DNA of 64,000 nt from contig JAFZOW010000006.1 of the NCBI GenBank assembly GCA_017552715.1, positions 1-64,000 on the forward strand. The letters run 5' to 3'. Made by a program: the position numbers and the translations under genes. Under the pieces are notes generated by a model. The model was given only the letters and a program-made list of their open reading frames with translations, did no database searches and was not told the DNA's origin. Shown here piece after piece: positions 9,213 to 17,696 of this stretch (position 1 is the stretch's first letter; each line of letters starts with the position of its first letter). The stretch comes from Lachnospiraceae bacterium (GTDB lineage Bacteria; Bacillota; Clostridia; Lachnospirales; Lachnospiraceae).

Positions 9213-10340
9213 ATGAACGCTTTGGAAATGCCCATGATGGAGACAAAGAAACTGGGTTTTGGCCTGATGCGCCTGCCTAAAAAGGGCCTGGGTACGGATG
9301 TGGAGCAGACCTCACGTATGGTGGACATGTTCCTGGAGGCCGGATGTACCTATTTCGATACGGCCCATGTGTATCCGGGTTCGGAGGATGCCATAGGGAA
9401 GGCTCTGGTGGCACGCCATCCCAGAGAAAGCTACACACTGGCCACCAAGCTTTTCGGGCCCATCGCATTCAATGAGAAGATGGCCAGGGGGCAGTTTCAG
9501 ACCTCCCTGGACCGTACCGGGGCCGGCTATATCGATTATTATCTGATGCATACCCTGATGCATAATAACTACCGGAGATACGAGAAGCTCCATATGTGGG
9601 ATTTCGCCCTGGAGATGAAGGATAAGGGCCTGATCAAACATGTGGGCTTTTCTTTTCATGACGGGCCGGAACTGCTGGAGGAGATACTGAAGACCCATCC
9701 TGAGGCAGAGTTCGTGCAGCTGCAGCTGAATTATGCCGACTGGGAGAATCCTTCCGTACAGTCCCGGGCCAATTATGAGGTGGCACGGAAATACGGAAAG
9801 CCCATCGTGGTGATGGAACCCGTAAAGGGTGGCGCCCTGGCGAAGCCTCCGAAGGAGGTACTGAAGCTCTTTAACGAATACGCACCGGAGCGTTCCGCCG
9901 CATCCTGGGCCATACGTTTTGTGGCTTCCCTGGACGGTATCCTTACGGTGCTCTCGGGCATGAGCAATACGGCACAGATGGAAGACAATCTGTCCTATAT
10001 GAAGGATTTCCAGCCCCTGAACGAGGAAGAACGTCAGATCATACGTAAGGCCACGGAGATCATGGGACGCAGTTCCACCATTCCCTGTACCTCCTGCAGC
10101 TACTGTACCAAGGGCTGTCCGAAGCAGATCCCCATTCCCCGGATCTTTTCCGCAATGAACAAACGTCTGGGGGACGGGCAGATCGAAGAGGCTGCTGCGG
10201 ATTATGCCGCGCTAGCGGCGGAAGGGGCTGTGGCGGATGCCTGCATCTCCTGCGGCCAGTGCGAGAATATCTGCCCGCAGCATATAGGGATCATCGAGAA
10301 GCTTAAAGAATGTGACAAAGCACTGCGCGGGGAGGCTTAA
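9213..10340 (+). CDS. Aldo/keto reductase with C-terminal 4Fe-4S domain
   Basis: A 375-residue NAD(P)H-dependent oxidoreductase. The N-terminal TIM barrel shows GFGLMRLPKKG, the FDTAHVYPGSED loop with the catalytic tyrosine, and VMEPVKGGALAKPP. The C-terminus carries two cysteine clusters (CTSCSYCTKGCP and CISCGQCENICPQ) for two 4Fe-4S centres, a form common in anaerobic Clostridia. The substrate is unknown. The ATG follows AAAGGAG. A complete ABC importer starts 3 nt after its stop, so it may process the imported compound, which is an inference from position. Confidence 0.92.
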   Translation: MNALEMPMMETKKLGFGLMRLPKKGLGTDVEQTSRMVDMFLEAGCTYFDTAHVYPGSEDAIGKALVARHPRESYTLATKLFGPIAFNEKMARGQFQTSLDRTGAGYIDYYLMHTLMHNNYRRYEKLHMWDFALEMKDKGLIKHVGFSFHDGPELLEEILKTHPEAEFVQLQLNYADWENPSVQSRANYEVARKYGKPIVVMEPVKGGALAKPPKEVLKLFNEYAPERSAASWAIRFVASLDGILTVLSGMSNTAQMEDNLSYMKDFQPLNEEERQIIRKATEIMGRSSTIPCTSCSYCTKGCPKQIPIPRIFSAMNKRLGDGQIEEAAADYAALAAEGAVADACISCGQCENICPQHIGIIEKLKECDKALRGEA

Positions 10341-10343
10341 AGC

Positions 10344-11435
10344 TTGAAACTGGTTCTGGAACAACTGACCAAGATCTTTCCCGGGAGGGAAAAGAAGAAT
10401 CCGAAGGATGTACGGGCGGTGAGTGAAATGAGCCTCACCATAGAAGACGGTGAGCTGGTAGGCCTGCTGGGGCCCTCCGGCTGCGGCAAGAGTACGGCAT
10501 TGAACCTGATCTGCGGCCTGGAGGCGCCCACTTCCGGCCGTGTGTATTTCGGAGAAGAGGATGTGACGGACCTGGGGCCTGAGCACCGGGGGGTGGGGCT
10601 GGTCTTTCAGAACTATGCCCTGTATCCGCATATGACGGTGCGCCAGAATATACGCTTTCCCCTGGAAAACCTGAAAGGCGCGCAGAAGCTTACAAAAGAA
10701 GAGGTGGAAGAGCGGGTGCAGGAAGCCGCCCGCATCGTGCAGATCGAAGAGCTGCTGGAACGCAAGCCGGCGGAGATGAGCGGCGGGCAGCAACAGCGTG
10801 TGGCTATCGCCCGTGCACTGGTAAAGAAGCCCAATGTGCTGCTTCTGGATGAACCTCTGTCGAACCTGGATGCCCGCCTGCGTCTGCAGACCCGGGAAGA
10901 GATCAAACGTATCCAGCGCAAGACAGGCGTTACCAGTATCTTTGTGACCCATGATCAGGAAGAAGCCATGAGCATCTCGGACCGCATCGTGGTGATGAAG
11001 GCCGGAGTGGTGCAGCAGTGCGGCCGGCCCCAGGAAGTCTATGACCGGCCGGCGAACCTCTTTGTAGCCCAGTTTTTGGGAACGCCACGTATCAATACCT
11101 TTGAAGGACGGGTGAAAGGAGGGAAGCTCTTTATCGGGGAGGATGAGCTCCTTAAGACCTCCGCCCCGGATGGGGAGTATTCCGTGGGCATACGTCCCGA
11201 AGGACTGCTGGTGGATGATGCCGGAAGCTTTCACTGCGGAGTCACGGCAGTGGAGGTAATGGGACGGGATACCAGTGTGGTCTTTACTCATGCAGGCAGC
11301 GGCGAGGAACAGCTCCGCGCCATCGTGCCCGGTGGCAGTGTTGCTTCCGACAAAAAGGAACAGGCTTTTTCCGTAAAACCGGACAAGATCTTCCTTTTCG
11401 ATAAGGAGAGCGGAGAGAGGGTGGAGCTGTCATGA
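10344..11435 (+). CDS. Sugar ABC transporter ATP-binding protein (MsmX/UgpC type)
   Basis: A 363-residue ATPase that powers a binding-protein-dependent importer. It shows Walker A GPSGCGKST, the signature MSGGQQQR, Walker B VLLLDEPLSNLD and the H-loop VFVTHD-like FVTHDQEEAM. The C-terminal 110 residues form the TOBE/OB region of carbohydrate-class (CUT1) ATPases. Translation starts at TTG, with GGGAGG about 8 nt upstream and no better ATG nearby. It sits 3 nt after the aldo/keto reductase and overlaps the first permease gene by 4 nt (ATGA). Having its own ATPase distinguishes this system from clostridial importers that share one MsmX. Confidence 0.93.
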   Translation: MKLVLEQLTKIFPGREKKNPKDVRAVSEMSLTIEDGELVGLLGPSGCGKSTALNLICGLEAPTSGRVYFGEEDVTDLGPEHRGVGLVFQNYALYPHMTVRQNIRFPLENLKGAQKLTKEEVEERVQEAARIVQIEELLERKPAEMSGGQQQRVAIARALVKKPNVLLLDEPLSNLDARLRLQTREEIKRIQRKTGVTSIFVTHDQEEAMSISDRIVVMKAGVVQQCGRPQEVYDRPANLFVAQFLGTPRINTFEGRVKGGKLFIGEDELLKTSAPDGEYSVGIRPEGLLVDDAGSFHCGVTAVEVMGRDTSVVFTHAGSGEEQLRAIVPGGSVASDKKEQAFSVKPDKIFLFDKESGERVELS

Positions 11436-12328
11436 AAAAGAAGCATCCTCTTCTGGGCTGGCTGTATCTTCTGCCCGCCCTGCTTTTCCTGGCTGTATTT
11501 CTTCTGTATCCCCTGATCGATGTGCTGGTCTACTCCTTCGAGGAAGGCTACAACTTTGCCTCCCAGAGTTACCGCGGCACCGGTTTATACAATTATGCTT
11601 ATGTACTCAGGGATCCCTACTTCATACGGGCTCTGAAGAACACTTTTATCATCGTGATCATTACGGTGCCCCTTTCTACGGGGCTGGCACTGCTCATCAG
11701 TCTGGGACTGTCCAAGATAAAATTTCTGCGGGAGCTGTATCAGACCGTATTCTTCCTGCCCTATGTGACCAATACACTGGCGGTAGGCCTGGTCTTTATG
11801 ATCCTCTTTAAAAAGACGGAGTATACCGACGGTATGGTGAATCTGCTGATCCATGCATTCGGAGGCAGCAGTGTGGACTTTATCGACGGCCCGTACTGGG
11901 CCAAGATGTTCGTCATGTGCTTTTATACCGTCTGGGTGGTGATGCCCTTCAAGATCCTGATCCTTACCAGTGCCCTGGCGGGAGTGCCTGAGGTCTATTA
12001 CAAGGCGGCCCGGGTGGACGGCACTGGGAGCTTCCGCATCTTTACCCGCATCACCCTGCCTCTCATCAGCCCCATGATCTTCTATCTGGTGATCACGGGC
12101 TTTATCGGGGCTTTTAAAGCATACAGTGACGAAGTAGCCCTTTTCGGGACGGACTTAAATGCTGCGGGGATGAACACCATCGTAGGTTATGTCTATGATA
12201 TGCTTTACGGAGACAGCGGCGGTTACCCTTCCTATGCTTCGGCAGCAGCCCTGCTCCTTTTTGCTATCGTATTTACCATCACCATGATCAACCTGATGGT
12301 CAGTAAAAACAAAGTGTCACTGCATTAG
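11432..12328 (+). CDS. Sugar ABC transporter permease 1 (MalF type)
   Basis: An inner-membrane permease of 298 residues with six predicted helices; the first follows the basic N-terminus MKKKHP. The cytoplasmic coupling loop that docks on the ATPase is visible as YKAARVDGTGSF...ITLPLISP (EAA-loop). It is related to UgpA/MalF-family CUT1 permeases. It starts inside the ATPase stop (ATGA) and is followed by the second permease after 10 nt. The substrate is not deducible; oligosaccharides or glycerol phosphates are typical of the class. Confidence 0.93.
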   Translation: MKKKHPLLGWLYLLPALLFLAVFLLYPLIDVLVYSFEEGYNFASQSYRGTGLYNYAYVLRDPYFIRALKNTFIIVIITVPLSTGLALLISLGLSKIKFLRELYQTVFFLPYVTNTLAVGLVFMILFKKTEYTDGMVNLLIHAFGGSSVDFIDGPYWAKMFVMCFYTVWVVMPFKILILTSALAGVPEVYYKAARVDGTGSFRIFTRITLPLISPMIFYLVITGFIGAFKAYSDEVALFGTDLNAAGMNTIVGYVYDMLYGDSGGYPSYASAAALLLFAIVFTITMINLMVSKNKVSLH

Positions 12329-12338
12329 GTGATTTGCC

Positions 12339-13205
12339 ATGAAGGATTACGGATCGATCGTTAAACAGGATAAGGCGGAACGACGGGTGAGCACTGTGCT
12401 GCGCTATCTGGGACTTACGTTCTGGGGGCTTCTTGTGCTTTTCCCTTTCTACTGGATGGTCCTTACCAGTATAAAGAGTTACAGCTCCTATAATTCGGAA
12501 GTGGTTCCTTCCTTTATCGCCAAGGATCCCACCCTGCAGAATTACGCGGATGCCTTTACCGCGGTGCCTCTGGCAGGGTATTTTGTGAACACCCTGATCT
12601 TTACCCTCATCACTACGGCCCTGATGCTCGTGGTGATCGTACTGGCGGCCTTCGCCTTTGCCAGACTGGATTTTCCGGGCCGGGGACCGGTCTTTGCCCT
12701 GCTCCTGGCCCTGATGATGATACCCAATGAGCTGGTGGTCATCACGAACTACGTGACCATTACGGATCTGGATCTGCGAAATACCTTTGCCGGCCTGATA
12801 CTGCCTTCGGTGACTTCGGTCTTTTATATCTATCTGCTGAAGGAAAACTTTGAACAGATCCCGGAGGAACTCTACAAGGCCGCCAAGGTGGATGGGACTT
12901 CGGACCTGCGCTATCTGTGGAAGGTCATGCTGCCCATGTGCCGTCCTACACTGGTGACCATCATCATACTGAAGGTCATCGAATGCTGGAACTCCTATGT
13001 ATGGCCCAGGCTGGTCACCGACGATCCTTCCCGTTTTCTCGTGAGCAATGGCATACAGGAGATACGGGAGAACGGCTTCGGACGGGAGAACATACCGGCC
13101 ATGATGGCGGCGGTGGTGGTGATCTCGGTGCCTCTGGTGGTGCTCTTTCTGATCTTTCGGAAGAAGCTGATGCAGGGCATCTCCCGCAGCGGTATCAAGG
13201 GGTGA
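12339..13205 (+). CDS. Sugar ABC transporter permease 2 (MalG type)
   Basis: The second membrane subunit, 288 residues and six helices, with the coupling loop LYKAAKVDGTSDLRYLWKVMLP. It resembles UgpE/MalG-family proteins. AGGTGA precedes the ATG. The next gene, encoding the binding lipoprotein, starts 5 nt after its stop, completing ATPase-permease-permease-binding protein in one operon. Confidence 0.93.
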   Translation: MKDYGSIVKQDKAERRVSTVLRYLGLTFWGLLVLFPFYWMVLTSIKSYSSYNSEVVPSFIAKDPTLQNYADAFTAVPLAGYFVNTLIFTLITTALMLVVIVLAAFAFARLDFPGRGPVFALLLALMMIPNELVVITNYVTITDLDLRNTFAGLILPSVTSVFYIYLLKENFEQIPEELYKAAKVDGTSDLRYLWKVMLPMCRPTLVTIIILKVIECWNSYVWPRLVTDDPSRFLVSNGIQEIRENGFGRENIPAMMAAVVVISVPLVVLFLIFRKKLMQGISRSGIKG

Positions 13206-13210
13206 AGCCT

Positions 13211-14785
13211 ATGATGAGAAGATTCCGCGTCATTCTGGTCCTTCTGCTTTGCATGATCCCCTTAAGCGCCTGTCACGGGAGCCGGGAGAGGAGTGCTTTT
13301 GAACTGCCCGAAAGTTTTGATGAGAGCCGGGAGTATGAACTGAGCTTCTGGGCCAAGAACGATACCAATATCACTCAGACCCGTATCTACGAGCAGGCTA
13401 TCGCGGATTTCCAGGCTCTTTATCCCAATATCCGTGTGAACATGCGCCTTTATACGGATTACGGCAAGATCTATAACGATGTGATCACTAACATCGCTAC
13501 GGATACCACGCCCAATGTGTGCATCACCTATCCCGATCATATCGCCACTTATCTGGAGGGAGCGGATACGGTGCTTGCACTGGATAAGCTCATGGAGGAT
13601 GAGCGATACGGCTTCGGCGGTTCCGAACTGCGTTTTGCCGGGCCGGGAGCGGAGGGCGTCATACCCGATCATCTGAAGGAATGTATGATCGGAGGCGAAT
13701 ATTATGCCCTGCCTTTCATGCGATCCACCGAGGCCTGCTACATCAATGCGGATATGGTAAGGGCTCTGGGTTACGAGGTCCCGGATGTCTTAAGCTGGGA
13801 TTACATCTGGGAAGTATCCGAAGCAGCCTGCAAGAAGGATACGGAGGGGAACTTCGCAGTGAACGGACAGAACGTGCTGATCCCCTTTATCTACAAGTCT
13901 TCCGACAATATGATGATACAGTATCTGAAGCAGGCAGGAGCCCCTTATTCCGATGCCTACGGCAGTGTGGATATCTTTAACGAAGAGACGGAAAGCTTCC
14001 TAAAGGAGATCGCGGGCCATACGGCCAAGGGGGCTTTTTCCACCTTTAAGATCTCGGGCTATCCCGGCAATTTCCTGAATGCGGAGCAGTGTATCTTTGC
14101 CATCGATTCCACCGCAGGAGCCACCTGGATGGGGGGAAAGGCCGCACATCAGGATATCGCGGCGGATAAGCTGAAGGACTTTGATATCCAGGTACGGCCG
14201 GTGCCCCAGCTGGATGTGAATGCTCCCCAGATGATCTCCCAGGGGCCCAGCCTCTGTGTCTTCCAGAAGAACGATCCACAGGAGGTGCTGGCAGCCTGGC
14301 TCTTTGCACAGTTTTTGCTGGATGATTCCGTTCAGATCGCCTATTCCGAAACGGAAGGTTATGTGCCGGTGACCGTCAGCGCCCGGCAGAATCCGGAATA
14401 TCTGGATTATCTTTCCCGCAGCGGGGAAGACAACGATCAGTATTATTCCGTAAAGATCGATGCGGCAAAGCTTCTTCTGGCCAATACCGAAAACACCTTT
14501 GTCACTCCGGTCTTTAACGGTTCCGCCCCCCTGCGAAATGCGGCGGGAGCCATGATAGATGATGTGGTGAAAGCCACCAGACGGAAACAGACGGTGGATG
14601 ATGCCTATATCGATAAACTCTATTCGGATATGATCTCTCTCTACCGTCTGGATCAGAAAGGAAAGGCCGCCGGGGATGTGAACACCCCGCTGCCCGCTGC
14701 GTCCAAGGCTCTGCTGGCAGGGCTGTGCCTGGCCTGGGCCGGGATCATCGCCGTGTGGCTTAAGGACAGGCTGAAAAAAAGATAA
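13211..14785 (+). CDS. Solute-binding lipoprotein with an extra C-terminal membrane helix
   Basis: The ligand-binding component of the preceding importer, 524 residues, longer than the usual 420-450. A lipoprotein signal ends at the lipobox LSAC (Cys21). The body is family 1 solute-binding, with YELSFWAKNDTNITQ and FMRSTEACYINADMV. The last 28 residues form a hydrophobic helix (LLAGLCLAWAGIIAVWL) followed by KDRLKKR, so the protein seems anchored at both ends. The frame extends further upstream, but the ATG at 13211 is chosen because the signal sequence starts there and GGGGTGA lies just before it. Confidence 0.9.
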   Translation: MMRRFRVILVLLLCMIPLSACHGSRERSAFELPESFDESREYELSFWAKNDTNITQTRIYEQAIADFQALYPNIRVNMRLYTDYGKIYNDVITNIATDTTPNVCITYPDHIATYLEGADTVLALDKLMEDERYGFGGSELRFAGPGAEGVIPDHLKECMIGGEYYALPFMRSTEACYINADMVRALGYEVPDVLSWDYIWEVSEAACKKDTEGNFAVNGQNVLIPFIYKSSDNMMIQYLKQAGAPYSDAYGSVDIFNEETESFLKEIAGHTAKGAFSTFKISGYPGNFLNAEQCIFAIDSTAGATWMGGKAAHQDIAADKLKDFDIQVRPVPQLDVNAPQMISQGPSLCVFQKNDPQEVLAAWLFAQFLLDDSVQIAYSETEGYVPVTVSARQNPEYLDYLSRSGEDNDQYYSVKIDAAKLLLANTENTFVTPVFNGSAPLRNAAGAMIDDVVKATRRKQTVDDAYIDKLYSDMISLYRLDQKGKAAGDVNTPLPAASKALLAGLCLAWAGIIAVWLKDRLKKR

Positions 14786-14801
14786 GCGAAAGGGAAGGAA
14801 A

Positions 14802-15665
14802 ATGGCTATAAGGATTTTTTCGGATTCAACCTGTGATCTTGGGGAGGAACTGACAAAAAGGTATTCGGTGACGATCATTCCGCTATGCATCGTTATGGGA
14901 GAGACCAGTTACTTTGACGGGGAGGGACTTGGCCAGGAAGAGATCTTCCGCTGGTCGGATGAAAACAGGACGACGCCAAAGACTGCCGCGTTCACGCAGG
15001 AAAGACTGGAGCAGGCTGTAAAGCCGGCACTGGATGCCGGAGATGACTGTATACTCTTTACCATTGCTTCGGGGATGAGTTCCTCTTATTCACTGGCCAG
15101 GATATATGCGGAGGATGAGGGGCAGGGACGCCTGCATGTGATCGATTCGGCCAATCTTTCTACCGGGATCGGCCTTCTTGTGATAAAGGCGGCTGAAATG
15201 GCCGGGAGAGGCGTGGATGCCGGGACGATCGTGAAAGCGATCGAAGAAACGATCCCGCGGGTAAGGGCCAGTTTTGTGATTGATACGCTTACCTTCCTGT
15301 CCAGGGGCGGGAGATGCTCTTCCGTAACGGCGCTTCTGGCAGGGACGCTGAAGCTCCACCCCGAGATCGCTGTCAGGAACGGGGCAATGGGTGTTGAAAA
15401 GAAATATCGCGGCAGTCTGGAGAAGGCCGTGATGAAATATGTGCATGAGCTGGAAGCGGCTCTTCGTCATGCCGAGCCGGACCGGGTATTTATCACGCAT
15501 ACCCTTCGGCAGCAGGATAGGGAGATCGCGGAAAAGGTCCGGGAGTATCTGGAAACATTGGGAATCTTCAGTGAGATACTGGAAACATGTGCGGGAGGTG
15601 TTGTATCTTCCCATTGCGGTCCGGGTACCCTCGGGGTTCTGTTCATCGACCGCGCTGCGGACTAA
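14802..15665 (+). CDS. DegV family fatty-acid-binding protein
   Basis: A 287-residue cytoplasmic DegV protein (FakB type). Proteins of this family hold a fatty acid for phosphorylation by the FakA kinase. The family marks are FSDSTCDLGEEL at the N-terminus and FTIASGMSSSYS, whose Thr/Ser contact the carboxylate. A FVIDTLTFLSRGGR segment is also typical. No fakA lies in the window. GGGAAGGA precedes the ATG. It follows the ABC operon by 16 nt, probably by read-through. Confidence 0.92.
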   Translation: MAIRIFSDSTCDLGEELTKRYSVTIIPLCIVMGETSYFDGEGLGQEEIFRWSDENRTTPKTAAFTQERLEQAVKPALDAGDDCILFTIASGMSSSYSLARIYAEDEGQGRLHVIDSANLSTGIGLLVIKAAEMAGRGVDAGTIVKAIEETIPRVRASFVIDTLTFLSRGGRCSSVTALLAGTLKLHPEIAVRNGAMGVEKKYRGSLEKAVMKYVHELEAALRHAEPDRVFITHTLRQQDREIAEKVREYLETLGIFSEILETCAGGVVSSHCGPGTLGVLFIDRAAD

Positions 15666-15750
15666 GGAACAGTGCAGAACCGATCGTTCCGTTTGAGCTG
15701 ATGTTTTCAGCCGGCGTGGTAAGGTGCCTGCTTCTTTGTGAGGATGGAGG

Positions 15751-16575
15751 ATGATCCGGGAACTGAGGTATTCCAATACAAATACATACCTGATCGTGGG
15801 GAAGAAAGGAAAGCTGCTCTTCGATACCGGCTGGGCAGGAACATTCCTGCCTTTTTGCCGGGCACTTAAGGAACAGGGGCTGATGCCTTCCGAGATCGAT
15901 CATATACTGATCTCGCATTTTCATCCAGATCATTGCGGGATCGCACAGGAGATCGCGGATGCGGGGGGCAGGATTGTAGTACCCGAGGTGCAGCTTGAGT
16001 TCATACATGCGGCGGATGCTGTATTCGCCAAAGAGAAGGGAACGGAATATAAAGCGATCAGGGATGAGGCTGTACAGGTGCTCGCCCTGAGAGACAGCCG
16101 GTCCTTTTTGAAAAAGCTGGGGATAGACGGAGAGATCCTGCATACTCCCGGGCACAGTGATGACAGCATCTCCCTTTGGCTGGATGACGGAAGCCTTTTT
16201 GTGGGGGATCTGAATCCGCTGTATGAGCTGGATCTGCATGCAGGCACACAGATCGGGGAAAGCTGGGAGAGGCTGCTGGCTCTGGAGCCTGCCTCGGTTT
16301 ATTACGGGCACGCGAAGACGGCGGTCCTGCGTCCGGCTGCTCCGGAAGCTGCGGCTCCCGTAAGCAATGCCGCCGGGAAAACGCTTTCGGCAGCGGATGA
16401 AGAACTGGTGGGCCGTATCATGAAGCTGATCGATAAAGGTTGGACGCTTGAAAAGATACGGAAGAAGACCGGCGCCGACGCCGTTTTCATTGAGGATGTG
16501 GCAAGGATGTACCTGACTCACCCCGGTGTGGGCGTACAGGGCATACTGGACAGGATCGAGATCAAAGGGAGATAG
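15751..16575 (+). CDS. Metallo-beta-lactamase-fold hydrolase
   Basis: A 274-residue protein with the binuclear metal site HFHPDHCG (His56, His58, Asp60, His61), a later histidine in HTPGHSDDS and an aspartate in FVGDLNP. The fold is shared by glyoxalase II, lactonases and many others; the substrate cannot be deduced. The C-terminal 60 residues (SAADEELVGRIMKLIDKGW onward) form a helical extension resembling a small helix-turn-helix or tetrahelical add-on. The ATG follows GGATGGAGG directly. An OYE-type gene starts 12 nt downstream. Confidence 0.88.
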   Translation: MIRELRYSNTNTYLIVGKKGKLLFDTGWAGTFLPFCRALKEQGLMPSEIDHILISHFHPDHCGIAQEIADAGGRIVVPEVQLEFIHAADAVFAKEKGTEYKAIRDEAVQVLALRDSRSFLKKLGIDGEILHTPGHSDDSISLWLDDGSLFVGDLNPLYELDLHAGTQIGESWERLLALEPASVYYGHAKTAVLRPAAPEAAAPVSNAAGKTLSAADEELVGRIMKLIDKGWTLEKIRKKTGADAVFIEDVARMYLTHPGVGVQGILDRIEIKGR

Positions 16576-16587
16576 GAGGTCATAAGG

Positions 16588-17664
16588 ATGACTAAGGTAT
16601 CGGATCCGATAAAGATCAATAAGACAGAACTGAAAAACCGTCTGACCATGGCACCTACGGTGAAGTTTGATTATGCGGGGGAAGACGGAAAAGTGACGGA
16701 AAAGCACGTGGAGCATTACCGGGAGCGTGCGGAGGGCGGCTTAGGCCTGATCTGTGTGGAGGCAACGGCAGTCACCCCCGGGGGGCGCTTTGCGAAGAAC
16801 CATCTGGGGCTTTGGGAAGATGCGCAGGCTGAGGGGCACCGTGCGATCACGGATGCCTGTCATAAGAATGATGTTGCAGTGATCATCCAGCTGAACCATA
16901 CCGGTATCACTGCCAACCCCAACTGCGGCCCGGCCATGGGACCTTCGGCAGTCCCTACAAGAAGTCCGGAGATCCGGGCGAAGGAAATGAGTACGGACGA
17001 GATCAGTGAGATGCAGGATCATTTTGTGGCGGCAGCTCTGAGAGCGAAGAGTGCCGGCTATGACGGGGTGCAGCTTCACGGCTGTCACGGCTATCTGATC
17101 AACCAGTTCATTTCTGAGAAAACAAACCTGCGCAGGGATGCCTACGGCGGAAGTACTGAGAACCGTGCGCGTTTCGGAGCCGATATCATACAGAGGGTCC
17201 GGCAGGAATGCGGGGAAGATTTCCTGATCTCGGTCAGGACGGCCGGCATCGAGCCGGATGTGGCAACGGCCATCGCTGTCGCGGAGGAGTATGTCAAAGC
17301 AGGCTGCGACTATCTTCAGGTATCCACGGGGATCGAGTGGGAAGATCCCACGGTCACGGATAAGGGGGAGCATTACAATAAATTCTGTTCCCTGGGTGTG
17401 CGTTTTCATGATCATTTCCGGGGACGTGTGCCGGTATCCTGTGTGAACAGCATCATGGATCCCGCACAGGTAAGATACCTTATAGAAAACGAACTGACGG
17501 ATACCGTGGACCTGGGCCGGGCAGTACTGGCGGATCCGGCCTTTCCGGAAGCGGTGCTTTCGGACAAGCCTTTTGTGAAATGCTTTAACTGCCCGAACTG
17601 CCAGTACGGCCCCGGCATGCCTCACAAATGCCCGGCGGAAATGCGGCGGATGAGCGGGAAATAA
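16588..17664 (+). CDS. NADH:flavin oxidoreductase (old yellow enzyme family)
   Basis: An FMN-dependent TIM-barrel oxidoreductase of 358 residues, probably reducing activated C=C bonds. It shows LKNRLTMAPTVKFDY, VIIQLNHTG, the substrate loop HGCHGYLINQFISE with its His pair, and RRDAYGGSTENRARF. The C-terminus has KCFNCPNCQYGPG followed by PHKC, resembling the cysteine cluster that in 2,4-dienoyl-CoA reductases holds a 4Fe-4S centre. The FAD/NADH domains found in those longer enzymes are absent. GGAGG lies just before the ATG. Confidence 0.9.
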   Translation: MTKVSDPIKINKTELKNRLTMAPTVKFDYAGEDGKVTEKHVEHYRERAEGGLGLICVEATAVTPGGRFAKNHLGLWEDAQAEGHRAITDACHKNDVAVIIQLNHTGITANPNCGPAMGPSAVPTRSPEIRAKEMSTDEISEMQDHFVAAALRAKSAGYDGVQLHGCHGYLINQFISEKTNLRRDAYGGSTENRARFGADIIQRVRQECGEDFLISVRTAGIEPDVATAIAVAEEYVKAGCDYLQVSTGIEWEDPTVTDKGEHYNKFCSLGVRFHDHFRGRVPVSCVNSIMDPAQVRYLIENELTDTVDLGRAVLADPAFPEAVLSDKPFVKCFNCPNCQYGPGMPHKCPAEMRRMSGK

Positions 17665-17696
17665 AATACTACACGGGAAGGGCAGGAGGCAGCAAA

